Positions 6,332-16,191 of a stretch of DNA of 64,000 bases are shown here, in pieces. The stretch is from NCBI GenBank assembly GCA_036396795.1, contig DASWKF010000090.1:1-64000 (forward strand), given 5' to 3'. The notes beneath the pieces were generated by a model, which worked only from the letters and a program-made list of their open reading frames with translations, searched no databases and was not told the origin of the DNA. Made by a program: the position numbers and the translations under genes. This DNA is from JAHEEM01 sp036396795 (lineage in GTDB: Bacteria > Pseudomonadota > Gammaproteobacteria > Steroidobacterales > Rariloculaceae). Each line of letters begins with the position of its first letter. Positions within the stretch are counted from its first letter, which is position 1.

Positions 6332-7501
6332 TCACTCCCCGGTGACCGAGCCCAACGCGGAAAGCAGATCCGCCAGCAAGTCGTCGGTGCCTTCCAAGCC
6401 GACCGAGAATCTGATCAGCCCGTCGGTAATCCCGGAGCGAGCGCGCTCTTCGGCGCTCAGACCGGAATGAACGGCGGCCGCGGGTCTGACGATGAGCGAT
6501 TCGGGTCCGCCGAGGCTCGGTGCGACGATGGCGATCTCGAGTGCCCCGAGAAACTGCTCTGCCGCGCTCAGACCGCCCCGTAGCTCAAACGACATCATGC
6601 CTCCGAATCCTTTGAGCAAGCGCTTTGCTCGCGCATGCTGCGGATGAATCACGAGCCCGGGGTAGCTCACCTGCGCGACGGCCGGGTGCCGGGAGAGGCG
6701 CTCGGCGATTCTTGTTGCGCTTTGAGATTGATGCGCGACGCGAAGGCCTAAGGTTTTGAGCCCTCGCTCCAGCAAGAAGCAGCCGTGCGCGCCCAGATGC
6801 CCGCCGAGGTGGTCGAGAGTGTGCTTGATCCGGTTGACGTTTTTCTGCGTGCCGGCGACGCAGCCCGCCGCCAAGTCGTTGTGGCCGTTCAAATACTTCG
6901 TGCAGCTCTCGAGCACGATGTCGAACCCCAGCAGAATCGGCTGACACTGCGCCGGGCTCGCGAACGTATTGTCGATAATGGACACGAGGCCGTTCTCTTG
7001 GGCGAATTCGACGATGGCCTCCAAGTCGGCGAGCTCCAATAGCGGATTGCTCAGCGTCTCGACATAGATCGCCTTGGTGGAAGGCGTCAGAAGCATCTTC
7101 CAGGACGCTGGGTCTTGCGCGTCGATGGTCGTATAGCGAATACCCAGCTTGCTCAGCTCCTTGTTGAGCAAGCCGCTGGTACCGCCATAAGTGCAATCTT
7201 GAAGGAGCAGATGATCACCGCTCGCCAGGAACGTCAACAGAACGCCGGAGATCGCCGCCATGCCGCTGCCGGTCACGAGCGCGCTTTCCGAGCCTTCCAG
7301 ATCGGCGATCCGCTTTGAGAGAACCCGATGGTTCGGCGTCGTGCTGAGACGCAGATAGCCGACGTCGTGGTATGGCTCACCGTGGTACTCATAGATGGTC
7401 GTTTGGAAAATCGGCGTAACGACGGCGGACTCGATACGCGGTAGCGGCCGTCCGGCATGAATCGCCCTGGTTTGGATCTCTTTCATCGTTCTGGCTCCCA
7501 T
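6332..7501 (-). CDS. Cys/Met metabolism PLP-dependent enzyme (cystathionine gamma-synthase/lyase family)
   Basis: The 389-residue protein belongs to the Cys/Met PLP family: TRAIHAG near the N-terminus, ALVTGSGMAAISGVLLTFLA for phosphate binding, IIDNTFASP, and ESCTKYLNGHND, where the Lys of TKY should form the PLP Schiff base. The family covers gamma-synthases, beta/gamma-lyases and O-acetylhomoserine sulfhydrylases; which reaction applies cannot be told from sequence alone. The start at 7501 is favoured over 7486 because GTTATGG here aligns with the start of the gene behind attenuator 3. It is controlled by attenuator 1 and probably co-transcribed with the GNAT at 5606-6330. Confidence 0.88.
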   Translation of the reverse strand: MGARTMKEIQTRAIHAGRPLPRIESAVVTPIFQTTIYEYHGEPYHDVGYLRLSTTPNHRVLSKRIADLEGSESALVTGSGMAAISGVLLTFLASGDHLLLQDCTYGGTSGLLNKELSKLGIRYTTIDAQDPASWKMLLTPSTKAIYVETLSNPLLELADLEAIVEFAQENGLVSIIDNTFASPAQCQPILLGFDIVLESCTKYLNGHNDLAAGCVAGTQKNVNRIKHTLDHLGGHLGAHGCFLLERGLKTLGLRVAHQSQSATRIAERLSRHPAVAQVSYPGLVIHPQHARAKRLLKGFGGMMSFELRGGLSAAEQFLGALEIAIVAPSLGGPESLIVRPAAAVHSGLSAEERARSGITDGLIRFSVGLEGTDDLLADLLSALGSVTGE

Positions 7502-7506
7502 AACAG

Positions 7507-7684
7507 AAAACCCCGGTCGGCGGCTGCCTTCCAGGGTTTGTGTGGGGTAGGCAGTCGCTGATCGCAGACTGCCTTCATGCGCGCACGCCTAGGCAGTCCA
7601 CCTCCGGTGGATTACCGAGCGCATAGCCTTGGCGAAAACGCGATTCATGGCCCCGATCCTAAACACTCCTAACGCTCATCGCAA
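7507..7684 (-). promoter_or_regulatory. Attenuator 1: promoter, leaderless uORF and alternative hairpins ahead of the PLP enzyme
   Basis: Read on the minus strand: -35 TTGCGA (7679-7684), 17 bp, -10 TAGGAT (7656-7661), then 7 nt to the uORF ATG. Segment A, GACTGCC (7592-7598), overlaps the uORF end. B is GGCAGTC (7567-7573), C is GACTGCC (7550-7556), D is AAGGCAGCC (7522-7530). The terminator arms AACCCTGG and CCGGGG (about 7531-7538 and 7511-7516) enclose D and end in TTTT (7507-7510). A:B plus C:D excludes B:C plus the terminator. The same layout occurs at 32564-32753 and 37279-37461. Confidence 0.85.
7589..7648 (-). CDS. Attenuator 1 leader peptide (19 aa)
   Basis: The uORF encodes MNRVFAKAMRSVIHRRWTA and stops with TAG inside the first pairing segment. 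Its C-terminus HRRWTA is identical to that of the uORF at 37366-37425. The codons for His-Arg-Arg-Trp (CAC CGG AGG TGG) form both a small inverted repeat, CCACC-GGA-GGTGG, and a Shine-Dalgarno-like GGAGGTGG, so conservation could act on the peptide, the RNA, or ribosome pausing. There is no upstream ribosome site and the -10 box is 7 nt before the ATG, pointing to leaderless translation. Confidence 0.75.
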   Translation of the reverse strand: MNRVFAKAMRSVIHRRWTA

Positions 7685-8038
7685 GCGTCGGTCTTCGAGC
7701 AGGTCCTTTAGATCGATCTCGAGCGACTCGACGCGCTCGCGCACGTTGGGCCACTCCTCCGCGAGAAACTTCGTCTGCTCGCGCTTGAGCAGAAGCTCCC
7801 TGACACCATTGCGCACGAGCAAACCGACGCCGCGGCGCGTTTCCGTGAGCTCGTCGAGCTCGCGATAGGCGCGTGCCACGGTCAACGGGTTGATCAAATA
7901 GGCATCGGCGAGCTGCCTCACGGAAGGCAGCAGCTCACCCTCCTCATAGGTCCGGTCGAGGATGCCGGCGATCAGCTTCTCTCTGAGCTGGCGGTAGATC
8001 GGCCGGCTTTCGTCCCAGGTCGGTGCGTGTTGCGTCAT
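7676..8038 (-). CDS. GntR-family transcriptional regulator (YtrA-like)
   Basis: The 120-residue protein has an N-terminal winged helix typical of GntR proteins: PIYRQLREKLIAGILDRTYE, GELLPSVRQLADAYLINPLT, VARAYRELDELTETRRGVGL. It ends with a short helical tail (about residues 80-120) rather than a large effector domain, as in the YtrA subfamily that usually controls ABC exporter genes. It is divergent from the ABC ATPase gene; the shared interval holds overlapping palindromes (8076-8105) that are likely its operator. Its 3' end overlaps the promoter of attenuator 1. Confidence 0.88.
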   Translation of the reverse strand: MTQHAPTWDESRPIYRQLREKLIAGILDRTYEEGELLPSVRQLADAYLINPLTVARAYRELDELTETRRGVGLLVRNGVRELLLKREQTKFLAEEWPNVRERVESLEIDLKDLLEDRRLR

Positions 8039-8075
8039 GAAGAGCTCGGGCTTGGTATTTGCCCCAGGATTGTAT

Positions 8076-8105
8076 TACAGTATTACTGTATTGTATAGGC
8101 AATAC
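8076..8105. promoter_or_regulatory. Probable GntR operator: two overlapping palindromes
   Basis: TACAGTA (8076-8082), T, TACTGTA (8084-8090) is a perfect inverted repeat, and it overlaps a second one, GTATTG (8088-8093), six bases, CAATAC (8100-8105). Both lie between gntR and the ABC transporter genes, where a YtrA-type repressor normally binds. Confidence 0.65.
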
Positions 8106-8115
8106 ACACCTGGCG

Positions 8116-8808
<693 letters not shown>

Positions 8809-8826
8809 CGCTTTGGAGAAAGAATC

Positions 8827-11310
8827 GTGCTGTCTCATTTTTTGACCACGACGCTGCGAAGCTTCGCTCGTTCGCCCTTTGCCACGGCGATGAGCGTTCT
8901 GGTGCTTTCGCTCGGGCTCGTGAGCTTCGTCACGGCGTTTGCCGTCATCGACTACTGGCAGGTCAGCGAAAGGCAGTTCGCGAACGCGGATCGCATCTAC
9001 GTCATCACGCGCGACATCACGCCCGACAACGGCGATCCAGGCACGGGCGCCGTGCCCCGCACGCCGCTGCATCTTGCGCGATACCTCACGAGCGACTTCC
9101 CGCAAATCGAAGCCGTCGCCCGCGCCTTGCCCGACGTCGATGTCGGCGTGACCGCCGGCGATCGCGCGATGCGCGTCAACCGGCTTACGGTCGATCCCGG
9201 ATTTGCCGAGGTTTTCGACCTGCCCTTCGTCGCCGGCGATCCGCGAACGGCGCTACAGCCGGGCGGCGTCGTGCTCACGCTGCAAGGCGCCGAGCGCCTG
9301 TTCGGATCGGAAGATCCCATGGGCAATACCGTGACGTTCGCCAACATTGCCGACACGACCGTGACGGGGATCATCGCGCCGATACAGAATCCCTCTCACA
9401 TGGAGGATTTGCCATCGGCGCCGATGCGATTCGACGTGTTGGCGTCGTGGAGCGTGTTCGAGGAGCTCGTCACGGCCCGAGTTCCGGATTATTTTCAGCT
9501 TCCCGAGAACTGGCGCGGCGGACGCTTCGCCACCTACGTCTTGTTACCCGAGGACGGCTCGCTCACAGGCGAGCAGCTCCGGTCGCAGCTCGAGGGGTTC
9601 GCCGCGCGGCACATACCGGCCGAGCAGCTGATCGGTGCGAACATCAGGTTCGACGCTCTGCCGATCAATCAGATGGTGACGGAGAACCTCGATTCGGTCC
9701 TGTTCGGCGCCAATCGCGCGTATCTATCGGTCACGATGATGCTTATCCTCTTAGGCACGCTGATCTTGGCGGTCGCCTGCGTCAACTACGCGAGCATCGC
9801 GGCTGCAAGGGGTGTGAACCGCGCGCGCGAGATCGCGGTACGAAAAGTCGTCGGCGCCAGCAAAGGCCAGGTGATCGCGCAATTCCTGCTCGAGGTTGCG
9901 CTGCTGACGGTCGCCGCCCTGGTCATGTCGGTGGCCGTACTGGTGGCGATCGTGCCCGTGCTGCGAGCCGGCGCCGGCATCGACCTCGGCGTTTCGCTAT
10001 TTGCGGGACTGGATTTTTGGGTCGTCTTAGTCGCGTTGATCGGCGCGGTAACCATCGTCGCCGGCGCCTATCCGGCCAGCATCCTGTCGTCGATCCGTCC
10101 GATCGAAGCGCTCCGCTTGCGCCCGCATAGCGGTCACTCTCGAACGATCTCCACCTTGCTGGTCGGCACCCAGTTTGCGGTGACCAGCTTCCTGGTGATC
10201 GGCGTGATCGTCACGTTCTCGCAGAATGCCGAGCTCAGGCGCATCGGCTTAGGCATGGCGGAGGATCCATTGCTGATGATCGACAACCCGACGCCGCTCA
10301 CGGGCGTTGACGTCGACACGCTGCGCGCCGAGCTCATGAGCACATCCGCCGTCAACGGCATGACGAGCGTGGCCCAGCGTCCGTGGGAACTCGAAGCACC
10401 GTTGGTCCATTTGAGCCGCTCCGTCGAGGTCGCTGCCGAACAGCGGCCCGTGTTCTACAACTTCGTGGGCGAGGACTTTCTTTCGGTCTTCGACATGCAA
10501 CTATTGGCGGGCCGTGAGTTCAGCCGCAATCGCGGCGAGGACGTGATCCCGTGCTGCCAGCTCGATGCCGCGCGGACGACGAACGTGATGGTCGATCGTG
10601 CGCTGGTCGAGGAGCTGGGCTTCGCTTCTTCGGGTGCGGCGATCAATCAGCTGGTCTACGAGGTTTCTGCGGATACCCCCGCGCCGCTGCGCATCATCGG
10701 CGTGCTGGAAGACAAGCCGCTGCATTTCGTCGGGCTTGGTGCGACCTCGAACGTCTATGCCTTCGGCCTGGATATGGAGAACGAGGTCGTTCGATTGTCC
10801 AGAGATGATGTCTCAGGCGCGCTCGCGTCGGTTGGTGACGTTTGGAGGCGCCTATCGCCGAACATGAGCCTGTCGAGCTATTTCGTCGATGATCTGTTCG
10901 AGCAAAGCTATCGGAACTTCGGCCGTGTGAACCAGGTCTTCGCGTCGCTGGCGTTGTTTGCGTTGTTCATATCCGCGATGGGCCTATCGGCGATGGCCGT
11001 GCACATCAGCAACAGCCGCATTCCCGAGATCGGCATCCGCAAGACGCTCGGGGCGACGACGCCTCAAGTCATGGCGATGCTGCTGCGTGATTTCAGCACG
11101 CCCGTGCTGATCGGCAATCTCGTTGCATGGCCGCTGGCGTTCCTTGCGGCCAGCGCCTACCTGAACGTGTTCATTCATCGCATCGCGCTGACGCCGCTGC
11201 CGTTCATGGCGAGCCTGGCGATGACGATCGGCCTGGCGTGGCTCGTCGTCGGCGGCCAGGCGCTGCGGGCATCGAGCGTTCGGCCCGCGGAAGTGCTGCG
11301 GGCGGAGTAG
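8827..11310 (+). CDS. ABC transporter permease with two FtsX/MacB domains
   Basis: The 827-residue membrane protein has a first transmembrane segment (AMSVLVLSLGLVSFVTAFAV) followed by a periplasmic MacB-like domain (about residues 45-270), three membrane segments (about 290-430), a second periplasmic domain (to about 690) and three last segments. The FtsX motif appears twice: VNRAREIAVRKVVGASKGQV and SRIPEIGIRKTLGATTPQVM. Such duplicated permeases act as mechanotransmitting exporters of macrolides, peptides or lipids. It works with the ATPase directly upstream. Confidence 0.9.
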   Translation: MLSHFLTTTLRSFARSPFATAMSVLVLSLGLVSFVTAFAVIDYWQVSERQFANADRIYVITRDITPDNGDPGTGAVPRTPLHLARYLTSDFPQIEAVARALPDVDVGVTAGDRAMRVNRLTVDPGFAEVFDLPFVAGDPRTALQPGGVVLTLQGAERLFGSEDPMGNTVTFANIADTTVTGIIAPIQNPSHMEDLPSAPMRFDVLASWSVFEELVTARVPDYFQLPENWRGGRFATYVLLPEDGSLTGEQLRSQLEGFAARHIPAEQLIGANIRFDALPINQMVTENLDSVLFGANRAYLSVTMMLILLGTLILAVACVNYASIAAARGVNRAREIAVRKVVGASKGQVIAQFLLEVALLTVAALVMSVAVLVAIVPVLRAGAGIDLGVSLFAGLDFWVVLVALIGAVTIVAGAYPASILSSIRPIEALRLRPHSGHSRTISTLLVGTQFAVTSFLVIGVIVTFSQNAELRRIGLGMAEDPLLMIDNPTPLTGVDVDTLRAELMSTSAVNGMTSVAQRPWELEAPLVHLSRSVEVAAEQRPVFYNFVGEDFLSVFDMQLLAGREFSRNRGEDVIPCCQLDAARTTNVMVDRALVEELGFASSGAAINQLVYEVSADTPAPLRIIGVLEDKPLHFVGLGATSNVYAFGLDMENEVVRLSRDDVSGALASVGDVWRRLSPNMSLSSYFVDDLFEQSYRNFGRVNQVFASLALFALFISAMGLSAMAVHISNSRIPEIGIRKTLGATTPQVMAMLLRDFSTPVLIGNLVAWPLAFLAASAYLNVFIHRIALTPLPFMASLAMTIGLAWLVVGGQALRASSVRPAEVLRAE

Positions 11311-11346
11311 GTAGATGGAATGCTCCGCGGCTGCCTGCCTGCGGGT

Positions 11347-12390
11347 CTATGGGTCTACGGGTCCAGAACGAGATACCGTGGAAGAGTCGGCGTGCATGCC
11401 GCAGCTCTCTTGCACCAGGAAACGCGGCCGCGCCTTTGTCTCTAGATAGATCTTCGCCACGTACTCGCCGACAATGGCAATGCTGAGCAGCTGGATTCCG
11501 CCGAGAAAATAGATCGGAAGAACTGACGACGCCCAGCCGGGCACTGCATCGTCCGTGAACAAGCGAACCCACAGCGCCCATGCCGACACGAACAGGCTTC
11601 CCGTGAAGATCACCAGGCCCAGAAGCGAAATGAATCGCAGCGGGGCGGCCGAGAACGAAGTGATGCCGTCGACGGCGAGGGCAAGCATCCTTCTGAGGGG
11701 GTACTTGGTTTCTCCCGCGGCACGGGCTCGCCGAGCATACGCCACGACCGCGTGCGGGAAGCCCAAGTCGCTGACGAGCCCCCTGAGAAACAGGTTGACC
11801 TCCCGGTAATCCCGAAGGCTTTCCACGGCACGCCGGCTCATCAACCTGTAGTCGGCGTGGTTGTGCACGATCTTGATGCCGATCGCCCGGAGCAGCTTGT
11901 AATACGCTTCCGCGGGAGCTCGCTTCCACCAGGAGTCCGCCGAGCGGTCCTCCCTGACTCCATAAACGATGTCCACACCCCCGTGGTATGCCGAGAGCAT
12001 TTCACGGATGACCGTCGGATCGTCTTGCAGATCGGCATCGAGGCTGATCAGTGCATCGCCGGGAGCTGACAGCAGTCCCGCGAGCAACGCCTTCTGATGG
12101 CCGAAGTTTCGGCTGAGGCGGATGCCGCAGCATTCCGGTCGTGCCTCGCTCAGCGAGCGTATGATCTGCCACGTGTCATCCAGGCTGCCGTCATCCACCA
12201 TGCAGAGCCGGCTGTCTTGAGCTATCAGCCCGGAAGTTTTCAGCTCGATCAGCAGATCGACCAGCTTTTCGGCGGTGGCGGGCAGAGCGGCTTCCTCGTT
12301 GAAACACGGTGTGACCAGAGTCAGACGTGGCGCCTCGGCGTGCGTCCGGGAAGCTGCGGCACCGGTCCGTGAGGCTATCGAAAGCTCCAT
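11347..12390 (-). CDS. GtrB/DPM1-like polyprenyl-phosphate glycosyltransferase
   Basis: The GT2 domain is at residues 20-240: LTLVTPCFNEEAALPATAEK, SRLCMVDDGSLDDTW, RNFGHQKALLAGL and ISLDADLQDDP, with the DxD-type metal site. Two C-terminal membrane segments follow (AAPLRFISLLGLVIFTGSLF; LPIYFLGGIQLLSIAIVGEY). The family transfers a sugar from a nucleotide sugar to undecaprenyl phosphate. ATG 12390 is chosen; it overlaps the end of gtrA, its usual flippase partner, by 16 bp. Together they supply a lipid-linked sugar, perhaps for the glycosyltransferase at 12822. Confidence 0.9.
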   Translation of the reverse strand: MELSIASRTGAAASRTHAEAPRLTLVTPCFNEEAALPATAEKLVDLLIELKTSGLIAQDSRLCMVDDGSLDDTWQIIRSLSEARPECCGIRLSRNFGHQKALLAGLLSAPGDALISLDADLQDDPTVIREMLSAYHGGVDIVYGVREDRSADSWWKRAPAEAYYKLLRAIGIKIVHNHADYRLMSRRAVESLRDYREVNLFLRGLVSDLGFPHAVVAYARRARAAGETKYPLRRMLALAVDGITSFSAAPLRFISLLGLVIFTGSLFVSAWALWVRLFTDDAVPGWASSVLPIYFLGGIQLLSIAIVGEYVAKIYLETKARPRFLVQESCGMHADSSTVSRSGPVDP

Positions 12391-12755
12391 AGGCGATTTC
12401 CAGTGAACGACCAAAGGAACACCATTCCGGTAGCGAACAGTTGCGAAAACAGGTAGTGGAGGTCCAAGAGGCTGTAGCAGACTGCCATGATGGACGAATT
12501 CAGCGCCAACCCACTGCCGGCGACGGCAAAAAAACGCGGCAGTGCCCGGGCATGCTGAGCGGTGCCGCCGAAGGTCACGGAATGGTTGAGGCGATAATTG
12601 AGCAATGCGCTCAGCGCGAATCCAACCGAGGAGCCTAATACCGGATGGACTGCAAATCCCTCGACCAGGATGGCGAGCACCGCGTATTGAACGCCCGTAG
12701 CGAAAGCACCGATCAGGGCGAACGCAACGAGCTGTTGCCGTATTGTGTGTACCAT
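12375..12755 (-). CDS. GtrA-like flippase
   Basis: A small four-helix membrane protein of 126 residues: QQLVAFALIGAFATGVQYAV, LGSSVGFALSALLNYRLNHS with the family motif SFGFALNxxLNR/K-like, FFAVAGSGLALNSSIMAVCY and LFATGMVFLWSFTGNRLWSF, a C-terminus typical of GtrA. It is thought to flip undecaprenyl-phosphate sugars. The start MVHTIRQQ is preferred to the ATG at 12770. It is divergent from the glycosyltransferase gene at 12822 with a 66-bp gap. Confidence 0.87.
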   Translation of the reverse strand: MVHTIRQQLVAFALIGAFATGVQYAVLAILVEGFAVHPVLGSSVGFALSALLNYRLNHSVTFGGTAQHARALPRFFAVAGSGLALNSSIMAVCYSLLDLHYLFSQLFATGMVFLWSFTGNRLWSFR

Positions 12756-12821
12756 ATACGGATACGACATCTCATGAGATACAAGTCGCGGGCATTGGAG
12801 ACGGTCAAGAGATAAGCGAGC

Positions 12822-14348
12822 ATGCCGGCGCGAATTACGCTGAATCAGGGGGCGCTGTTGCTCGCGGCGGTGATCGTTCTGCTGGCCGTCAATTTCTTTG
12901 GCTGGCCTGTCAATCGCGATATTACAACCTATGCCACTATCGCGAGAGAGCTGATGCTTGGTGGAAGTCTATATGATGAGATCTTCGACACCAAGCCTCC
13001 GGCGATCTTCGTGACCTATATGCTGGCTCAGTGGATGTTCGACGCCGGGCCGATGCAGTTTTTCGTTCTGCAGCTAGCCCCGTCGCTCGTCGTCTTGTTT
13101 GCGCTGCTGCGCTGTGGACCGCAAGCGGGCTTCGGAGTGCCCGCGGGACTCTGGGCCGGGCTGTTCTGGGTCGCTCTCTCGGGCGACGTTCACTTGCAGA
13201 TGCAGTCGCCCAACACGGAGCTGTACATCAACGCCTGCGTCGCGCTCGCGCTGCTGCAGTTCCTGCGTCTTGACGGACGCCGTCGCTGGCCCACCGTGTT
13301 GTCGATCGGCGTGCTTTGCGCCGTCGCCTGTCTTTTCAAAACGGTGGCTATCGCGATGGCCGTGACGATTGGCCTGGCGCACGTTCTATGCCCGCCATCC
13401 GGCGGCAACCGCAAGCAGGCCATGCAGGAGGTCTCGCTGATGGCCGCCGGCGGCGCGGCCGTGCTGGGCTCGGTGTTTGCTTACTTCGCTCTGACAGGCC
13501 GGTTTGCCGTTTTCAAGGAGGCCATGATCGATGCGGGCGCGGCGTATGCCGGTGACATCGGGCGAAACATCGTCGACGGGATCACGCTGTCGCCATTCAC
13601 TGCGGGACAACCGGTTCTCGGCTGGGCCGCGGCTACGCTGCCTTGGCTCGCCTTGGCAGGAATCGCCGGCATGGACCGCGAGAATCGCCGTTCCTGGGTG
13701 CTGCTCGGAGCCTACGCGTTCTCGGCACTGATCGCGGTAGGCATGCCGGGCCAGTTCTACGCGCACTATTTCCAGTTGCTCGTGCCGCCGCTCTGTCTCG
13801 GGATCGGATGGCTCATCGATTTGCTGTTGCGTCGCGTGCCGGTGCCTCGATTGGCCGTGCACGGCGGTTTCGGCCTTGCGCTTGCCGCGCTGGCAACGTT
13901 CGAATCCAGGGCGTACCTGTCGAGCCCGGAGGAGATTTTCCGGGACACCTACGCCGAGCTGTACGTCGAGACGCGCGCGCTTGGCCAGCGGCTCGGTGGC
14001 GCGCTGCGCGACGATGAATCCGTCTACCAGTGGGGCGAGGAGACCGGGATCTACTGGTACAGCGGCAAGCGTGCGCCGGCCTCCATTTTGACCTATCCGC
14101 TTCTTGCCGGGCCGCAAGCTCCGCGCCTGCAACTGCAGTCCTTGGCCGCTCTGCGGGCCGATCCACCGGATCTGGTCGTAGCCGCGAAATACGTCCTCGA
14201 GAGCAGTCGGGGTCATACGGTGTTCGAATGGATACTCGAGAACTATCGTCCCCTGATGCCGGATGTCCCCGGAGAAAGGAAATTCTTCGTGTTCTATGTG
14301 CCCGCAGATGCCGAAGTGGAATTCATCGGCAGGGTGCTCGGCCAGTGA
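12822..14348 (+). CDS. PMT/ArnT-like membrane glycosyltransferase
   Basis: This 508-residue integral membrane protein starts with a transmembrane segment (ALLLAAVIVLLAVNFFGWPV) and the acidic loop NRDITTYATIARELMLGGSL, then YDEIFDTKPPAIFVTYMLAQ, an arrangement like the Asp-containing first loop of GT39/GT83 enzymes that use polyprenyl-phosphate sugars. About ten further hydrophobic stretches follow, then a C-terminal soluble domain from about residue 370 with QWGEETGIYWYSG. It likely uses the lipid-linked sugar made by the divergent gtrAB. Acceptor unknown. Confidence 0.8.
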   Translation: MPARITLNQGALLLAAVIVLLAVNFFGWPVNRDITTYATIARELMLGGSLYDEIFDTKPPAIFVTYMLAQWMFDAGPMQFFVLQLAPSLVVLFALLRCGPQAGFGVPAGLWAGLFWVALSGDVHLQMQSPNTELYINACVALALLQFLRLDGRRRWPTVLSIGVLCAVACLFKTVAIAMAVTIGLAHVLCPPSGGNRKQAMQEVSLMAAGGAAVLGSVFAYFALTGRFAVFKEAMIDAGAAYAGDIGRNIVDGITLSPFTAGQPVLGWAAATLPWLALAGIAGMDRENRRSWVLLGAYAFSALIAVGMPGQFYAHYFQLLVPPLCLGIGWLIDLLLRRVPVPRLAVHGGFGLALAALATFESRAYLSSPEEIFRDTYAELYVETRALGQRLGGALRDDESVYQWGEETGIYWYSGKRAPASILTYPLLAGPQAPRLQLQSLAALRADPPDLVVAAKYVLESSRGHTVFEWILENYRPLMPDVPGERKFFVFYVPADAEVEFIGRVLGQ

Positions 14349-14362
14349 CTATCGGGAACAGG

Positions 14363-14743
14363 CTAGGGCGCTTCGCCTTCGACGATCTCCACGGTGGAGT
14401 CGTGCATCCAGCCGTTGTCCTCGTCGCCGATGGTGACGCGCTCGCCGCCATCGATGATCTCGTGCTTGCCCTCGTACCAGCGCATCACCATGCCGGTCTC
14501 CCTGAGCTCCGGCGGAAGCCGCACCTGAACCCACTCGCCGCGTCGTCCGATGATGGGCAAGACCGTTCCCTGCGGGACCAACACCAGGGGTGCCGAGCCC
14601 GAGCTCGGTGCCGCGTGCACGTTGGCGTAGCTCGTGGGAACGCGGGCGTGCTCCGTGGGCGCCGACGCCTGGCCGGACGCCGCCGCGGTAGAAAGCAGCA
14701 GGCCGACGGCCAGCAGATGGCGGATGCGATCCTCGGTGTGCAT
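14363..14743 (-). CDS. Secreted SH3-domain protein
   Basis: A 126-residue protein with a signal peptide (IRHLLAVGLLLSTAAASGQA) followed by a bacterial SH3-like segment: VPTSYANVHAAPSSGSAPLV, LVPQGTVLPIIGRRGEWVQV and a C-terminal part with DEDNGWMHDSTVEI. SH3b domains often bind cell-wall peptide or protein partners in the periplasm. The start MHTEDRIRH (14743) is preferred to the upstream ATG (14779) because it leads directly into the signal peptide. It converges with the glycosyltransferase gene. Confidence 0.75.
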   Translation of the reverse strand: MHTEDRIRHLLAVGLLLSTAAASGQASAPTEHARVPTSYANVHAAPSSGSAPLVLVPQGTVLPIIGRRGEWVQVRLPPELRETGMVMRWYEGKHEIIDGGERVTIGDEDNGWMHDSTVEIVEGEAP

Positions 14744-14878
14744 GAGGGACAGTGAATAACGGGCGATAACGAGTGTCAAGCACTTCTACGGATGCCGGCG
14801 GCCGCGCCGAGCTGTCTGCTGTCATTGACAGCCGAACCCGGAAGTAGCAACCTCACTACGAATCACGGGAGAAAACAC

Positions 14879-16141
14879 GTGAGCCATCTGCGGGGGACGA
14901 TTTTCGCGATACTCGGTCTGCCGGCCTTGCTGGCCGTGAGCGGCTGCGAGGACGCTGCCGAGACGGCGTCGGCTCCGCCTCCCCCGCCCGCACCGATGGC
15001 GACGCCGGCACCTGCGCCGGCTCCGACGGTGCAAAGCGTGCCGATGGGCGACTACGAAGTCGTCCTCGACTGGCCGAAGCCGCTGCCCGACGACGATCTC
15101 TCGCACGACGGCTGGACCTGGGGCTCGGGCGCCGGCGTCTTCGCCGAGAGCCCGGACAAGATTTGGGTTTCGCAACGCGGCGAGATCGAGCTGCCGCCCG
15201 GCGCTACGCCTTGGATCTGCCCCTGTCTGCTCGAGCCGCGCCGCACGAATACGGGCAGGCGCCCTTACTCCGGCAACGACTACGGCTATGAGATGCGTCG
15301 CCATCACATCGTCTTCGCCGTGGACCGGGAGGGCTACACGATCGAGGAGTGGCTGCAGCACGACGACTATTTCGCGCCGCCCAGAGGCTCGGGGCTAGGC
15401 GAGGTCGGCCGCGGCCCGCACAAGCTGCTGATGAATCCCTACGATCCGGAAAAGCACATCTGGATCGTCGATGACGATCAGCACATGATCAGCATCTTTA
15501 CCAACGACGGTGAGCTCGTGAGGACCATCGGCGAGCGCGGCGTGCCCGGTCGCGGCCCGAACAACTTCAACCGCCCGACCGACATCGCCTGGCTGCCGGA
15601 CGGCACGTTCTTCGTCGCCGACGGCTACGCCGGCACGCGCGTCGCCAAGTTCGATCCCGACGGCAACTTCGTCATGGACTGGGGCCGCCCGCCCGCCGAC
15701 CCCGCCAACCCCGGTCCGTACGAGTTCTGGTCCGTCCACAGCATCGGCATCAGCAATGACCGGCGCATCTTCGTCACGGATCGCGAGCACAGCCGCATGC
15801 AGGTGTTCAACGAGAACGGCGAGTTCCTGGAGATGTGGCCCACCGGGCATAACTCGCAGATCCTCGCGCACATCGTCACTGTCGACGATTACATCTGGGT
15901 GTCGGACTGGACGACGGACAGGCTGATCAAATACGACCTGAACGGTCGATACATTCTCGATATCGGCGAGCACGGCGCGCTGCCGGGCCAATTCGACGGC
16001 GTGCACCAGATCGAAGTCGACCAGGAAGGCAACCTCTACGTGACCGAGGTCGCGAACGACCGCTCGCAGATGTTCCGCCCCAGGGCGGACGCCGATCCGG
16101 CAAAGCTCATTCGCCCGATGGTCGGCCGGCCGACGGGCTAG
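14879..16141 (+). CDS. NHL-repeat (six-bladed propeller) lipoprotein
   Basis: From GTG 14879, with GGGAGAAA upstream, the 420-residue protein begins with a lipoprotein signal (GLPALLAVSGC, Cys as lipidation site) and a Pro/Ala-rich linker. Residues 90-420 contain NHL-like repeats: HIWIVDDDQHMISIFTNDGE, PTDIAWLPDGTFFVADGYAG, SIGISNDRRIFVTDREHSRM, VDDYIWVSDWTTDRLIKYDL, QIEVDQEGNLYVTEVANDRS. Related proteins include peptidylglycine alpha-amidating lyase-like and SMP-30-like propellers; no specific activity can be assigned. It is a single gene ahead of the metal cluster. Confidence 0.82.
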   Translation: MSHLRGTIFAILGLPALLAVSGCEDAAETASAPPPPPAPMATPAPAPAPTVQSVPMGDYEVVLDWPKPLPDDDLSHDGWTWGSGAGVFAESPDKIWVSQRGEIELPPGATPWICPCLLEPRRTNTGRRPYSGNDYGYEMRRHHIVFAVDREGYTIEEWLQHDDYFAPPRGSGLGEVGRGPHKLLMNPYDPEKHIWIVDDDQHMISIFTNDGELVRTIGERGVPGRGPNNFNRPTDIAWLPDGTFFVADGYAGTRVAKFDPDGNFVMDWGRPPADPANPGPYEFWSVHSIGISNDRRIFVTDREHSRMQVFNENGEFLEMWPTGHNSQILAHIVTVDDYIWVSDWTTDRLIKYDLNGRYILDIGEHGALPGQFDGVHQIEVDQEGNLYVTEVANDRSQMFRPRADADPAKLIRPMVGRPTG

Positions 16142-16191
16142 GCTCACGTCCTCGGTCAAGTGCACCCAGCTTGGTGTGCTATATTTGCACG

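Noticed and set aside
7520..7600. Classical tRNA-sensing amino-acid attenuator
   Set aside because: The leader peptides have no run of a single regulatory amino acid (only one Trp, none in the third), so sensing of charged tRNA is not supported.
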